Made by a program: the position numbers and the translations under genes. From Rhodospira trueperi (GTDB taxonomy: Bacteria; Pseudomonadota; Alphaproteobacteria; Rhodospirillales; Rhodospirillaceae): 64,000 nt of DNA. Positions 8,649 to 18,244 of the stretch are shown here, in pieces (position 1 is the first letter of the stretch; every line of letters starts with the position of its first letter). The DNA lies in NCBI RefSeq assembly GCF_900101965.1, contig NZ_FNAP01000003.1, forward strand, positions 186,001 through 250,000. Direction: 5' to 3'. The notes under the pieces were generated by a model. It saw nothing but the letters and a program-made list of their open reading frames with translations, did no database searches and was not told the origin of the DNA.

Positions 8649-10382
8649 ATGACCGACCGCCCCGCCGCCGCCGAAGACCGCGAACCCGAGCTTCCGTTAC
8701 CGCCCCCGCCGGTTCCGGAGGGCGCGGCGCTGGTCCCGGTGCGGATGGTGAACGAATATGTCTATTGCCCGCGTCTGGCGTGGCTGATGTGGGTGGACAG
8801 CGCCTGGGCCGACAGCGCCGACACGGAGGAAGGCCGGCAGGTTCACAGGCGCGTCGATGCCGGCGGGGGCCACCTGCCCGAGACCCCGCCGGCGGAGGAG
8901 GATACCGAGGACATCCACGCCCGCTCCGTGGCCCTGACGTCGGAGCGCCTGGGCATCACCGGCGTGCTGGATCTGGTCGAGGGCGACGGCGGCCGCGTCA
9001 GCCCCGTGGACACGAAACGTGGCAAGCGCCCCCACACCGCTTTGGGCGCCTACGATCCGGAGCGGGTGCAGGTCTGCCTGCAGGGGCTGCTGCTGGAGGA
9101 GCACGGCTACCGTTGCGACGAGGGCTTTCTGTACTACCGCGCCAGCCGAGAGCGCGTGCGCATCCCCTTCGACGAGGCCCTGCGCCAGGCCGCGTTGCAC
9201 GCCGTTCACGGCCTGCGCCTTGCCGCCGCCCAGACGCGCCCGCCGCCGCCCCTGGTGGACAGCCCGAAGTGTCCGCGCTGCGCCCTGGTCGGTATCTGCC
9301 TGCCCGACGAGGTCGGCCACGCCCACGGCACCATGCCGGCGCCGCGCCCGCTGGCCGCCGCCCGGCCCGACGCGCTGCCGCTGGTGGTCCAGGCCGGTCA
9401 CGGCAAGCTTGGCAAGACCGGTGATCAGCTTCAGGTCAGCATCGACGACGCCCCGCCGGTCAAGGCCCGCCTGACCGAGATCTCCCAGGTCGTGCTGTTC
9501 GGCAACGTTTCGGTGACGGCGCCGGCCCTGCACGAGCTGATGCGCCGCGAGATTCCTGTCTCCTGGCACAGTTACGGTGGCTGGTTCCTGGGCCACACGG
9601 TGGGCCTGGGCCACCGCACCGTGGCGGCGCGCGAGGCGCAATTCCGCTGCGCCTTCGATGCCGGCTGGTCGTTGCGGTTCGCGCGCGGGCTCGTCGCGGC
9701 GAAGGCCCGCAACGCTCGCACCCTTCTACGCCGCAACCGCCGCGACAGCCATCCGCCGGAGGCCGTCGCCGAACCCCTACGCGCCCTGAAACGCATGACC
9801 GCCGAGGCCGAAAAGGCCCCCGACGCCGCCACCCTGCTGGGCATCGAGGGCGCGGCCGCGGCCGCCTACTTCGGCGCCTTCCCCATGATGCTGCGCGAGG
9901 ACGGGCCGCCCGCCTTCGACTTCCGCACCCGCAACCGGCGCCCGCCGGCCGATCCGGTCAACGCCCTGCTGTCGTTCGCCTATGCCCTGCTGGTGCGAAC
10001 CTGGCATGTGGCTCTGTCCGGGGTCGGGCTGGATCCGTACCGAGGCTTCTATCACACCGTCCGCCACGGTCGCCCGGCACTGGCCCTGGACATGATGGAG
10101 CCCGACCGCCCGCTGATCGCGGACTCCGCCGTGCTGACCGTGATCAACAACGGCGAGGTCGCGCCCGGCGATTTCGTCATCGCGGCCGGGGGCTGCTCCA
10201 TGACCCAGGGGGCCCGCAAGGCCCTGATCGCCGCCTTCGAACGCCGCCTGGAACAAGAGCTGACCCATCCCGTGTTCGGCTACCAGATCAGCTACCGCCG
10301 CCTGATCGAGGTGCAGGCCCGGCTGTTGTGCCGTCATCTTCAGGGCGAGATCGACGCCTTCCCCTGGGTCACGCCACGATAA
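8649..10382 (+). CDS. cas4-cas1: CRISPR Cas4-Cas1 fusion protein
   Basis: A 577-aa adaptation protein. The N-terminal Cas4 nuclease (about 15-220) has an iron-sulfur cluster set Cys40, Cys208, Cys211 and Cys217, and the RecB-like residues Asp108, Asp121 and Lys123 (DTK). The C-terminal Cas1 integrase (about 240-570) has the metal-binding triad Glu400 (LLGIEG), His469 (GFYH) and Asp481 (ALDMMEP). All key residues are present, so both activities look intact. Cas4 selects PAM-containing prespacers and trims them; Cas1 with Cas2 inserts them at the leader end. Cas4-Cas1 fusions are known in types I-G (formerly I-U) and V-B. The gene is followed after 13 nt by cas2. No effector gene is adjacent, which is unusual. 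Confidence 0.95.
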   Translation: MTDRPAAAEDREPELPLPPPPVPEGAALVPVRMVNEYVYCPRLAWLMWVDSAWADSADTEEGRQVHRRVDAGGGHLPETPPAEEDTEDIHARSVALTSERLGITGVLDLVEGDGGRVSPVDTKRGKRPHTALGAYDPERVQVCLQGLLLEEHGYRCDEGFLYYRASRERVRIPFDEALRQAALHAVHGLRLAAAQTRPPPPLVDSPKCPRCALVGICLPDEVGHAHGTMPAPRPLAAARPDALPLVVQAGHGKLGKTGDQLQVSIDDAPPVKARLTEISQVVLFGNVSVTAPALHELMRREIPVSWHSYGGWFLGHTVGLGHRTVAAREAQFRCAFDAGWSLRFARGLVAAKARNARTLLRRNRRDSHPPEAVAEPLRALKRMTAEAEKAPDAATLLGIEGAAAAAYFGAFPMMLREDGPPAFDFRTRNRRPPADPVNALLSFAYALLVRTWHVALSGVGLDPYRGFYHTVRHGRPALALDMMEPDRPLIADSAVLTVINNGEVAPGDFVIAAGGCSMTQGARKALIAAFERRLEQELTHPVFGYQISYRRLIEVQARLLCRHLQGEIDAFPWVTPR

Positions 10383-10387
10383 GGAGG
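10381..10387 (+). promoter_or_regulatory. Ribosome binding site fixing the GTG start of cas2
   Basis: AAGGAGG lies 8 nt before GTG at 10396 and overlaps the cas4-cas1 stop codon TAA. It supports the non-ATG start and coupled translation. Confidence 0.8.
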
Positions 10388-10395
10388 CCGCGCCC

Positions 10396-10698
10396 GTGGC
10401 AGCACCAACAGACGAACACCTGTACATCATCACCTATGACATCGCCGACCAGAAGCGCTGGCGCCAGGTGTGGAAAGTGATGAACGGCTACGGGGAATGG
10501 CTCCAGTTGTCCGTCTTCCAGTGCCGGCTGTCGCGCAAGCGGCTGGTGCAGGTGCGCGGCGCCCTGGCCGAGATCATCGAGACCGGCGCCGACCATGTGC
10601 TGATCCTCGACCTGGGGCCGGCGGACGCGGTCAAGCCGCGGATGGAAAGCCTGGGAAAGACCGTCGCCGTGGTGGAGCGCACGCCGATTATTGTGTAG
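10396..10698 (+). CDS. cas2: CRISPR-associated endonuclease Cas2
   Basis: A 100-aa protein with the Cas2 ferredoxin-like fold: the first strand is YIITYDIAD with the conserved Asp at its end, and the second strand is LQLSVFQCRL. It forms the central dimer of the Cas1-Cas2 integration complex. Translation starts at GTG 10396 behind a near-perfect ribosome site. It is co-transcribed with cas4-cas1, and its stop TAG at 10696 is only 231 nt from the first repeat, placing the leader directly after it. Length is normal for the family. Confidence 0.95.
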   Translation: MAAPTDEHLYIITYDIADQKRWRQVWKVMNGYGEWLQLSVFQCRLSRKRLVQVRGALAEIIETGADHVLILDLGPADAVKPRMESLGKTVAVVERTPIIV

Positions 10699-10929
10699 GC
10701 TTTTCGATGGTTCGGTTTGTGACTCGACCGCCGTGCTTGTGCGAGCGCTGGTGCGGCGCGCGCGACTCGCGGAGCGCTCGCAAACGCTTTTTGACATTGT
10801 AAAACAAAGCAGTAACAGGCGCGCGGTGACGCCCCTAAGCACCGTGGAACCCGAATCGACTCGGCGCTCTGGCGAGCGCTCGAAAACGGTGCTAAAATCC
10901 CAACCAGAGCCGCCGGTTACAGTCGGGAC
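10699..10929 (+). promoter_or_regulatory. CRISPR leader
   Basis: This 231-bp non-coding stretch between cas2 and the first repeat is AT-richer than its surroundings in its middle. It holds a 15-bp direct repeat with one mismatch (GAGCGCTCGCAAACG at 10772-10786, GAGCGCTCGAAAACG at 10874-10888). A promoter-like TTGACA at 10791-10796 with TAACAG 16 nt downstream could drive the precursor crRNA. Orientation is set by the degenerate repeat at the far end and by the ATTGAAGC ends of the repeats. Confidence 0.7.
10791..10818 (+). promoter_or_regulatory. Candidate promoter for precursor crRNA
   Basis: TTGACA at 10791-10796 is a consensus -35. TAACAG at 10813-10818 is a moderate -10 after 16 nt. It lies in the leader and reads into the array. 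Confidence 0.4.
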
Positions 10930-13280
10930 CCTTCCGGGGCAGTAATGCCCCGGCCTCATTGAAGCCGGCCATTGGCGGGTATTCCCCTGACTTTCTTGGG
11001 TACCTTCCGGGGCAGTAATGCCCCGGCCTCATTGAAGCCTGGCAACAAACGACGCATTCAAAGCAGGATCAGAACCCCTTCCGGGGCAGTAATGCCCCGG
11101 CCTCATTGAAGCAGCTCTTGCTCCTCATAAGCCCCTTTGAACGGAACAGGCCTTCCGGGGCAGTAATGCCCCGGCCTCATTGAAGCCCCTCGGCGAACAC
11201 CATGTCGTCGAGAATTTCGTTCGCCTTCCGGGGCAGTAATGCCCCGGCCTCATTGAAGCCCCACGCCAAATTGTCGCCCCCGGCAAACGTGCGGGAGCCT
11301 TCCGGGGCAGTAATGCCCCGGCCTCATTGAAGCTCGACAAGCTGCACAAGAACGGCGTTCAGTCTGTCGCCCTTCCGGGGCAGTAATGCCCCGGCCTCAT
11401 TGAAGCGGCCGCGTCGCCGTAGCACGTCGCCGAGGCCGGCGCCCTTCCGGGGCAGTAATGCCCCGGCCTCATTGAAGCTTGCAGCACGCGGTTGTCGCCG
11501 AACAGGTCCGCGCAGACCTTCCGGGGCAGTAATGCCCCGGCCTCATTGAAGCATCGGCTCCAGGTCCAGGGGTTCAGTCATTGGTCCGGCCCCTTCCGGG
11601 GCAGTAATGCCCCGGCCTCATTGAAGCAAGCGCGAGACCAACCCGGCCGTTCAGCGGACGCAACATGCCTTCCGGGGCAGTAATGCCCCGGCCTCATTGA
11701 AGCGGGGCGGGAAGCGAGACCGGCATCACCGCTGCCCCCCCTTCCGGGGCAGTAATGCCCCGGCCTCATTGAAGCGAGCTTTTCGCGCGCCTGAAGGTTC
11801 GCGTCGTCCACCTTCCGGGGCAGTAATGCCCCGGCCTCATTGAAGCCCAGACGTGCCAGTGGTCCTGCCCATACAGATTGCTCTCCTTCCGGGGCAGTAA
11901 TGCCCCGGCCTCATTGAAGCCGATCAGCCCCGCCGCCACATCGCGCACACCGGAATGCCTTCCGGGGCAGTAATGCCCCGGCCTCATTGAAGCACGGGAT
12001 ACTCCCGCCCGCCGCCCCGCCCCTGACGGGCCTTCCGGGGCAGTAATGCCCCGGCCTCATTGAAGCAGGAGTTGGCGGCCTATGGCGACGGAAGCGACGG
12101 AGCCTTCCGGGGCAGTAATGCCCCGGCCTCATTGAAGCGCGACCGGACGCCTGAGCGTGGCGCACCGGGAAAATCCTTCCGGGGCAGTAATGCCCCGGCC
12201 TCATTGAAGCCCCCGCGTAGACGCGGTGGCCGCCCTCAAAAGCCGGTCCTTCCGGGGCAGTAATGCCCCGGCCTCATTGAAGCACGAGTGGTAGCCCTCA
12301 TACACTGGAGCGCACAACCGTCCTTCCGGGGCAGTAATGCCCCGGCCTCATTGAAGCTGCGAGAGCGCCCTTGCGCAACCAGTCGCTCTTGCCCCTTCCG
12401 GGGCAGTAATGCCCCGGCCTCATTGAAGCCGTGAAATCCCGGACGGCATCCGCGCGAAGCTGAACGCCTTCCGGGGCAGTAATGCCCCGGCCTCATTGAA
12501 GCCAGGATCGGTTCCGTGGTGACGACGGGCGCGGCTACGCCCTTCCGGGGCAGTAATGCCCCGGCCTCATTGAAGCAGGCGATCCGAGCGGTGTACGCCG
12601 AGTCCCGGGCCGCTTGTCCTTCCGGGGCAGTAATGCCCCGGCCTCATTGAAGCCGAGTTGCGGCAACTGTGGATGCGTGACCTGCTGTTCCTTCCGGGGC
12701 AGTAATGCCCCGGCCTCATTGAAGCTCAGGTTGGTGCAGGAAGGCGAATTAGAAATTGATGACCCTTCCGGGGCAGTAATGCCCCGGCCTCATTGAAGCG
12801 CTCATGGATTGGCAGCGGTTGGTGCTCTGGAAATGCCTTCCGGGGCAGTAATGCCCCGGCCTCATTGAAGCCTGGGATCGGGGACGACGGTCATTGCGGC
12901 CGAAATGGACCTTCCGGGGCAGTAATGCCCCGGCCTCATTGAAGCGCCGTTGTATAGACCGGCCGTCGCGCAATTGACAATTGCCTTCCGGGGCAGTAAT
13001 GCCCCGGCCTCATTGAAGCATGGGGACATTGAAGACGTGTGGCGCGCTGAAGTTCGTTTCCTTCCGGGGCAGTAATGCCCCGGCCTCATTGAAGCGAGGG
13101 TGAATCGCCCTGCCTCTTCCTTGAGGCCCGTGTCCTTCCGGGGCAGTAATGCCCCGGCCTCATTGAAGCGCGATGGCGTCCTTGTTGTCCCACGCCTGTT
13201 CGGCGGCCCTTCCGGGGCAGTAATGCCCCGGCCTCATTGAAGCATCTCATCGACCAACAGGGTGACGCGCGGCGCGTCCG

Positions 13281-14202
13281 CTTTCCGGGGCAGTCATGCC
13301 CCGGCCTCATTGAAGCACCGCCGTCGCCTTGGGCCCCGCGAACGCCAGGATCACTTTCCGGGGCAGTCATGCCCCGGCCTCATTGAAGCTGGGCGAAATC
13401 CCAAAGCCGATCCGCCGAGACGGTCGCCTTTCCGGGGCAGTCATGCCCCGGCCTCATTGAAGCGCCCATTTGGCGCACCGTGGCCATGGCGGTTTCAGAG
13501 TTCTTTCCGGGGCAGTCATGCCCCGGCCTCATTGAAGCCGCCGTGAGGTCGACCGCCGGTCTCTTGATTGATCCGGCTCTTTCCGGGGCAGTCATGCCCC
13601 GGCCTCATTGAAGCTACCGCCAGTGCCGCGACGAAACGCCGGACGTCATGAACCTTTCCGGGGCAGTCATGCCCCGGCCTCATTGAAGCGGCATCGGGAT
13701 GTTGCTGCCGTTTTTGTCCGCGTTCGCTTTCCGGGGCAGTCATGCCCCGGCCTCATTGAAGCCGCTGCGGCGGCATCAAGCTCTTGAGCTTCCTTGCGCC
13801 CTTTCCGGGGCAGTCATGCCCCGGCCTCATTGAAGCAATGCCTTGTGGATTATATGTTGGTTGTTTTTTATAAACTTTCCGGGGCAGTCATGCCCCGGCC
13901 TCATTGAAGCTATAAGCAGGATGTATCCAAATCACATGAACGTCATGCTTTCCGGGGCAGTCATGCCCCGGCCTCATTGAAGCAGCGGCGCACTCGGGAA
14001 CTTGTCCCGCTCCCACGGGCTTTCCGGGGCAGTCATGCCCCGGCCTCATTGAAGCGCGCTGGGGGTTCTGCAACAGTCCGGTGGACATTCCCCTTTCCGG
14101 GGCAGTCATGCCCCGGCCTCATTGAAGCACCTGGTCACGCCCGAAAGCCTGGCGCGCCAGGTCCGCCTTTCCGGGGCAGTCATGCCCCGGCCTCATTGAA
14201 GC
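13281..14202 (+). repeat. Internal block of 13 variant CRISPR repeats (T2/C15 type)
   Basis: Repeats 33-45 all differ from the flanking repeats at the same two bases: C to T at position 2 and A to C at position 15 (loop GTAA to GTCA). The change is abrupt at both borders (13208 to 13281 and 14167 to 14240). Two of its spacers (13837-13874 and 13911-13947) are strikingly AT-rich. Confidence 0.9.
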
Positions 14203-16611
14203 CAAGAGCCGCGCCGAGGTGGTCTCGGAAATGGGCTACCCTTCCGGGGCAGTAATGCCCCGGCCTCATTGAAGCCGGCGCAAGCGGGCGACGTAGCTTG
14301 GCTTTTGCCAGTCCCTTCCGGGGCAGTAATGCCCCGGCCTCATTGAAGCTTTTCGCTCATCCTTGGGATGTTCCCTTTTGTGGATCCCTTCCGGGGCAGT
14401 AATGCCCCGGCCTCATTGAAGCCAGATCGCGGTGGCGGATCGGCTCGCGTTCGGGCCGGAACCCTTCCGGGGCAGTAATGCCCCGGCCTCATTGAAGCTT
14501 AACTCCATGTCCGATTTCTGGCACCCGGAGGCCCCCTTCCGGGGCAGTAATGCCCCGGCCTCATTGAAGCGTCGCGTGGGTGGAAGGGGGCAGGGCCGAT
14601 GGGTGCCTTCCGGGGCAGTAATGCCCCGGCCTCATTGAAGCCGGATCGGCCGGGCCATGCACTCGACGGGCTTTTGGGTGCCTTCCGGGGCAGTAATGCC
14701 CCGGCCTCATTGAAGCGAGGTGATGGGGCCGAACCCGGAGGGCACGCGCCGCCTCCTTCCGGGGCAGTAATGCCCCGGCCTCATTGAAGCTGAGCTTATG
14801 TTGGTTACAACGTCTGGGTATCCATGGCCCTTCCGGGGCAGTAATGCCCCGGCCTCATTGAAGCGGCCGCCTGCCGGCGCCCCAGTTCACCGGCCCCGGC
14901 CTGCCTTCCGGGGCAGTAATGCCCCGGCCTCATTGAAGCGACTATCACGAGGCGCTGACGCTGATCAATCCGGACCCTTCCGGGGCAGTAATGCCCCGGC
15001 CTCATTGAAGCGGATTTCCTCCTGGGACATCACCTTTCCGCGCGGTGCGCCTTCCGGGGCAGTAATGCCCCGGCCTCATTGAAGCTTCTCTATCCTTTCA
15101 AATTCTTTCCCGGACGTAATGATCCTTCCGGGGCAGTAATGCCCCGGCCTCATTGAAGCCCGGGTGACTTACGAACTGAGCGCGGCCGATACCCTGGCCT
15201 TCCGGGGCAGTAATGCCCCGGCCTCATTGAAGCACCCGCGTCAAATCCACCGGCCCCAACAGCGGCTCACACCCTTCCGGGGCAGTAATGCCCCGGCCTC
15301 ATTGAAGCGTGTCGAGCCAACGAGTGTTCAAAAGTTTGTTAAAAGCCTTCCGGGGCAGTAATGCCCCGGCCTCATTGAAGCGCGGGGCGTGTTCCAGGTG
15401 CGCTGCTCCCAGCCATAGTCCTTCCGGGGCAGTAATGCCCCGGCCTCATTGAAGCGCCTCCGGTGACCTGGAGGTGCTCGACCCATGACCGTCCCTTCCG
15501 GGGCAGTAATGCCCCGGCCTCATTGAAGCCTGACGCAGGCGGGCGCCGAAGGTCTGGATCCCAAGGCCGCCTTCCGGGGCAGTAATGCCCCGGCCTCATT
15601 GAAGCATGCGTTTGGCGGCACCGGCGCGATGGCGGAGGCGTTCCTTCCGGGGCAGTAATGCCCCGGCCTCATTGAAGCCGCCGTATATCTGCCGACGCCC
15701 GCGCCAGCGCCAGCGACCCTTCCGGGGCAGTAATGCCCCGGCCTCATTGAAGCCCCGCCTCGCGGTCCAGGCCCTTGCCCATCGCCTCGCCCCTTCCGGG
15801 GCAGTAATGCCCCGGCCTCATTGAAGCGGCCGCGCCCCGTCCGGCCGGTCGACAAGCGGCCCGGGCCTTCCGGGGCAGTAATGCCCCGGCCTCATTGAAG
15901 CTCCGTGTTGGTGAGTGGCGTGAACCAGGAAGAGCTGGACCACCTTCCGGGGCAGTAATGCCCCGGCCTCATTGAAGCCTCGGCGCGGCGATATACGTCA
16001 GCGCTCGGCCCTGCGTGCCTTCCGGGGCAGTAATGCCCCGGCCTCATTGAAGCCGACGGCTGCGGGCAACAACGGTATTCGCCGCGCCGGCCTTCCGGGG
16101 CAGTAATGCCCCGGCCTCATTGAAGCCGTGTCTTGAACGAGGGGTCAACGACGAAGCGGCACCCCTTCCGGGGCAGTAATGCCCCGGCCTCATTGAAGCC
16201 CCCTTCACCATACCGCCCAACCGTAATCCAGGCTTCTCCTTCCGGGGCAGTAATGCCCCGGCCTCATTGAAGCAGGCAGAAGAGCAGAAAATGACAGCAG
16301 CTGCCCAAAAGCCTTCCGGGGCAGTAATGCCCCGGCCTCATTGAAGCTCATTTTCAAAATCCGCGCGCAAAATTCGTATCGCTGCCTTCCGGGGCAGTAA
16401 TGCCCCGGCCTCATTGAAGCGCCAACCCGTAGGCCACTCCGCCGATGACCACCCATCGGACGGCCTTCCGGGGCAGTAATGCCCCGGCCTCATTGAAGCG
16501 TACTCAGTCTCCAGGTCCACCGGCCCGCCGCCGGTCTCCTTCCGGGGCAGTAATGCCCCGGCCTCATTGAAGCAATCCCTCATTGACCGATACGCGGGGA
16601 ACTGATCATGG

Positions 16612-16866
16612 CCTTCCGGGGCAGTCATGCCCCGGCCTCATTGAAGCGGAAAAATACCCGGCCTCCCACGCGTGCAGCGCGGCGTCCTTCCGGGGCAGTC
16701 ATGCCCCGGCCTCATTGAAGCATGCCCTCGACCCCGCCGCTCTCGATGTCATCGAGAAGCCTTCCGGGGCAGTCATGCCCCGGCCTCATTGAAGCACACA
16801 GACGGTGCTGGCGTACGGCCGGCCGGCCCCCCTTCCGGGGCCGTCATGCCCCGGCCTCCCGCGCGC
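16612..16866 (+). repeat. Leader-distal CRISPR repeats of intermediate type
   Basis: Repeats 78-80 combine the CCTTCC start of the main type with the GTCA loop of the internal block. Repeat 81 has a further change in the loop region (GGGGCCGTCATG) and loses the ATTGAAGC end. As the oldest repeats, they suggest GTCA is the ancestral loop. Confidence 0.85.
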
Positions 16867-16907
16867 AACCCGAGGCGGGCATCAGCCCGCCGAAGGTCGT
16901 TGCGCGC
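16861..16907. repeat. Nested palindrome immediately after the array
   Basis: The outer arms GCGCGCAAC (16861-16869) and GTTGCGCGC (16899-16907) are perfect. An inner hairpin GCGGGC-ATCA-GCCCGC lies at 16875-16890. The palindrome overlaps the end of the degenerate last repeat. There is no T-run, so it is not a typical intrinsic terminator; it may stop transcription another way or be a mobile-element end. Confidence 0.6.
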
Positions 16908-16965
16908 TCAACAGAAAAACCTCTTCGGCGTTTGAAGTGGAATTGGGGGGCGGGGTCCGGGCCCG

Positions 16966-17465
16966 GCAGGATCGCTGCGCAGCGACAACGGCCCTCCGTT
17001 CGCGGGCCGGCGCGTGGCGAGGCTGTCGCACTTGGCGGTGCGCCTGATCAAGGCGGGGGTGCGGCCGGAGCGGATCGCGCCGCGCAAACCGTGGCAGAAT
17101 GGCCGGCATGAGCGGATGCACCTGACGCTGCTCCAGAACACCGCCTCGCCGCCGGCGCGCAGCCTGCGGGAGCAGATGGGACGGTTCGCGGGCGTTCGAG
17201 ACCGCGTTCAACGAAGAGCGACCGCACGAGGCCTTGGGACGGACGGAAACCATCGGCCTCGGTCGACCGGCCGTCGCTCAGGGCCTTTGACCGGGTTTTG
17301 CGGTCTCGGGCGTTTCCGTCGGACGCCCTGGTCCGCAGAGTTCGCGGCACCGGAGAAATCAAGTGGCGCGGCCAGACGCTGTTTGTCAGTGAGGTGCTGG
17401 TCGGCGAACCGCTGGGGCTGTTCTGGCTCGTGAAGGATGGCCCGATCGAGCTGGGGCCCCTGAGG
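16966..17465 (+). pseudogene. Decayed DDE/rve-type transposase (C-terminal part)
   Basis: One frame gives SDNGPPFAG and then GVRPERIAPRKPWQNGRHE, carrying the second Asp and the Glu of an rve integrase core. After about 17184 the homology moves to another frame (FNEERPHEALGRTE, ending at a stop), then again to a third (VRRVRGTGEIKWRGQTLF, then SEVLVGEPLGLF). The N-terminal half and the first Asp are missing. The order of motifs matches IS481-like transposases. At least two frameshifts and the truncation make it non-functional. It flanks the old end of the CRISPR array. Confidence 0.8.
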
Positions 17466-17483
17466 GGCCGGCCGGCCTGGAAA

Positions 17484-17517
17484 AACCCGGGTCTGGATCG
17501 CGATCCAGCCCCGGGTT
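17484..17517. repeat. 34-bp near-perfect palindrome
   Basis: Arms of 17 nt (17484-17500 and 17501-17517) match with one mismatch around the centre CTGGATCGCGATCCAG. It lies 20 bp after the transposase relic. The following 17518-17745 holds no recognisable gene. Confidence 0.7.
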
Positions 17518-17745
17518 CAGGCGGTCACCGGTGGGAAACAGAGTTACCCATGTCATCGGTCCAAACCGTTGCCCCTGTTTCCGGTTGCTCACGGGGCGGT
17601 GCCCTCCGCCACAACCGAACATGTTGCCGGCGGAAGCGACCGGATCATCCGGATTTCGGATGACCCATTTCCTGCGCCACGACCGTCGCGGCCATGATCC
17701 ACCTCCCCATCCACGTCTTCGTTTCCACATGAAACGTCGAAGAAC

Positions 17746-17778
17746 AAAAAAAAGACCCCGGCGACGAACGCGCCGGGG
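17746..17778 (-). terminator. Intrinsic terminator of the DUF2892/Crp operon
   Basis: On the minus strand CCCCGGCG and CGCCGGGG (17756-17763, 17771-17778) form a stem followed by TC and a run of eight T (17746-17753). It lies 52 nt downstream of the gene ending at 17831. Confidence 0.8.
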
Positions 17779-17830
17779 TGGGGCCACACGGACCGGGTAG
17801 GGGGGAGAGGGATCAGAACCGAGACCCGGC

Positions 17831-18031
17831 TCAGTCCTTTTCGCAGGTCTTGATACCGAGCGGCAGGTACACCGGGCACCAGCGCAGCAGACCGGTGGCC
17901 AGCGGCACGACGCCGATGATGCCCCAGGGGTTCAGGACGGACGGGAACAGAAACATTCCGGCGATCAGCGCGGCACCGACGACGATGCGCAGGATACGGT
18001 CGATGCCGCCGACATTCTTGGTGAAGTTCAT
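17831..18031 (-). CDS. DUF2892 (YgaP-like) membrane protein
   Basis: A 66-aa protein with one hydrophobic hairpin and the family pattern: VGGIDRILRIVVGAALI near the N-terminus and WCPVYLPLGIKTC near the C-terminus, with two Cys. The start at 18031 follows AGGAG at proper distance. Its neighbour at 18245 is a paralogue and a Crp/Fnr regulator follows, a common trio. The DUF2892 domain also forms the membrane part of YgaP-type rhodaneses, but no rhodanese domain is present here. Function unknown; a sulfur-related role is inference. Confidence 0.85.
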   Translation of the reverse strand: MNFTKNVGGIDRILRIVVGAALIAGMFLFPSVLNPWGIIGVVPLATGLLRWCPVYLPLGIKTCEKD

Positions 18032-18190
18032 GGTCAGGATCTCCTTGAAGGCATGCTTTCGGGGCGAGGGTGCGCGTCCCGCCGGGACGCCCTCGGTGCC
18101 GGAAGGAATACAGCGAGGCTCCCACCAGGTCCGTAACTTAGTCACAGAAACATCCAGGACATTTTTTTGGGGCGCGCCCGAAACCTCAGA

Positions 18191-18215
18191 CCCCCGGCAA
18201 CGGAGTCGCCGGGGG
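18191..18215 (-). terminator. Hairpin between the two DUF2892 genes
   Basis: A perfect 8-bp stem (CCCCCGGC with GCCGGGGG) lies about 30 nt downstream of the stop at 18245 on the minus strand. No clear T-run follows, so it may only attenuate transcription or protect the upstream message. Confidence 0.4.
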
Positions 18216-18244
18216 CCAGACGGAGTCGGATGATCGGACCACGC

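Larger units (their letters stand above)
10930..16866 (+). CRISPR. CRISPR array, 81 repeats (36 nt) and 80 spacers (35-41 nt)
   Basis: Counted by reading each repeat; the total could be off by one. The main repeat starts CCTTCC, contains the perfect stem CCGGGGCA-GTAA-TGCCCCGG and ends CCTCATTGAAGC. Repeats 1-32 and 46-77 are this type. Repeats 33-45 start CTTTCC and have GTCA in the loop. Repeats 78-80 start CCTTCC with GTCA. Repeat 81 (16831-16866) is degenerate from base 12 and at its 3' end, marking the old end. The leader and cas2 lie at the 5' side, so transcription is on the plus strand and an ATTGAAGC-type 5' handle is expected. The adaptation genes fit type I-G; no effector is in the window. 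No obvious duplicated spacer was noticed, but this was not checked exhaustively. Confidence 0.98.

Noticed and set aside
8649..10698. Assignment as type V-B (Cas12b)
   Set aside because: No cas12b or tracrRNA-like anti-repeat was seen, and the ATTGAAGC repeat end fits type I better.
10930..16866. Many open frames across the array with repeated peptides (FRGSNAPASLK or MRPGHYCPGR)
   Set aside because: They are translations of the 36-nt CRISPR repeat, not proteins.
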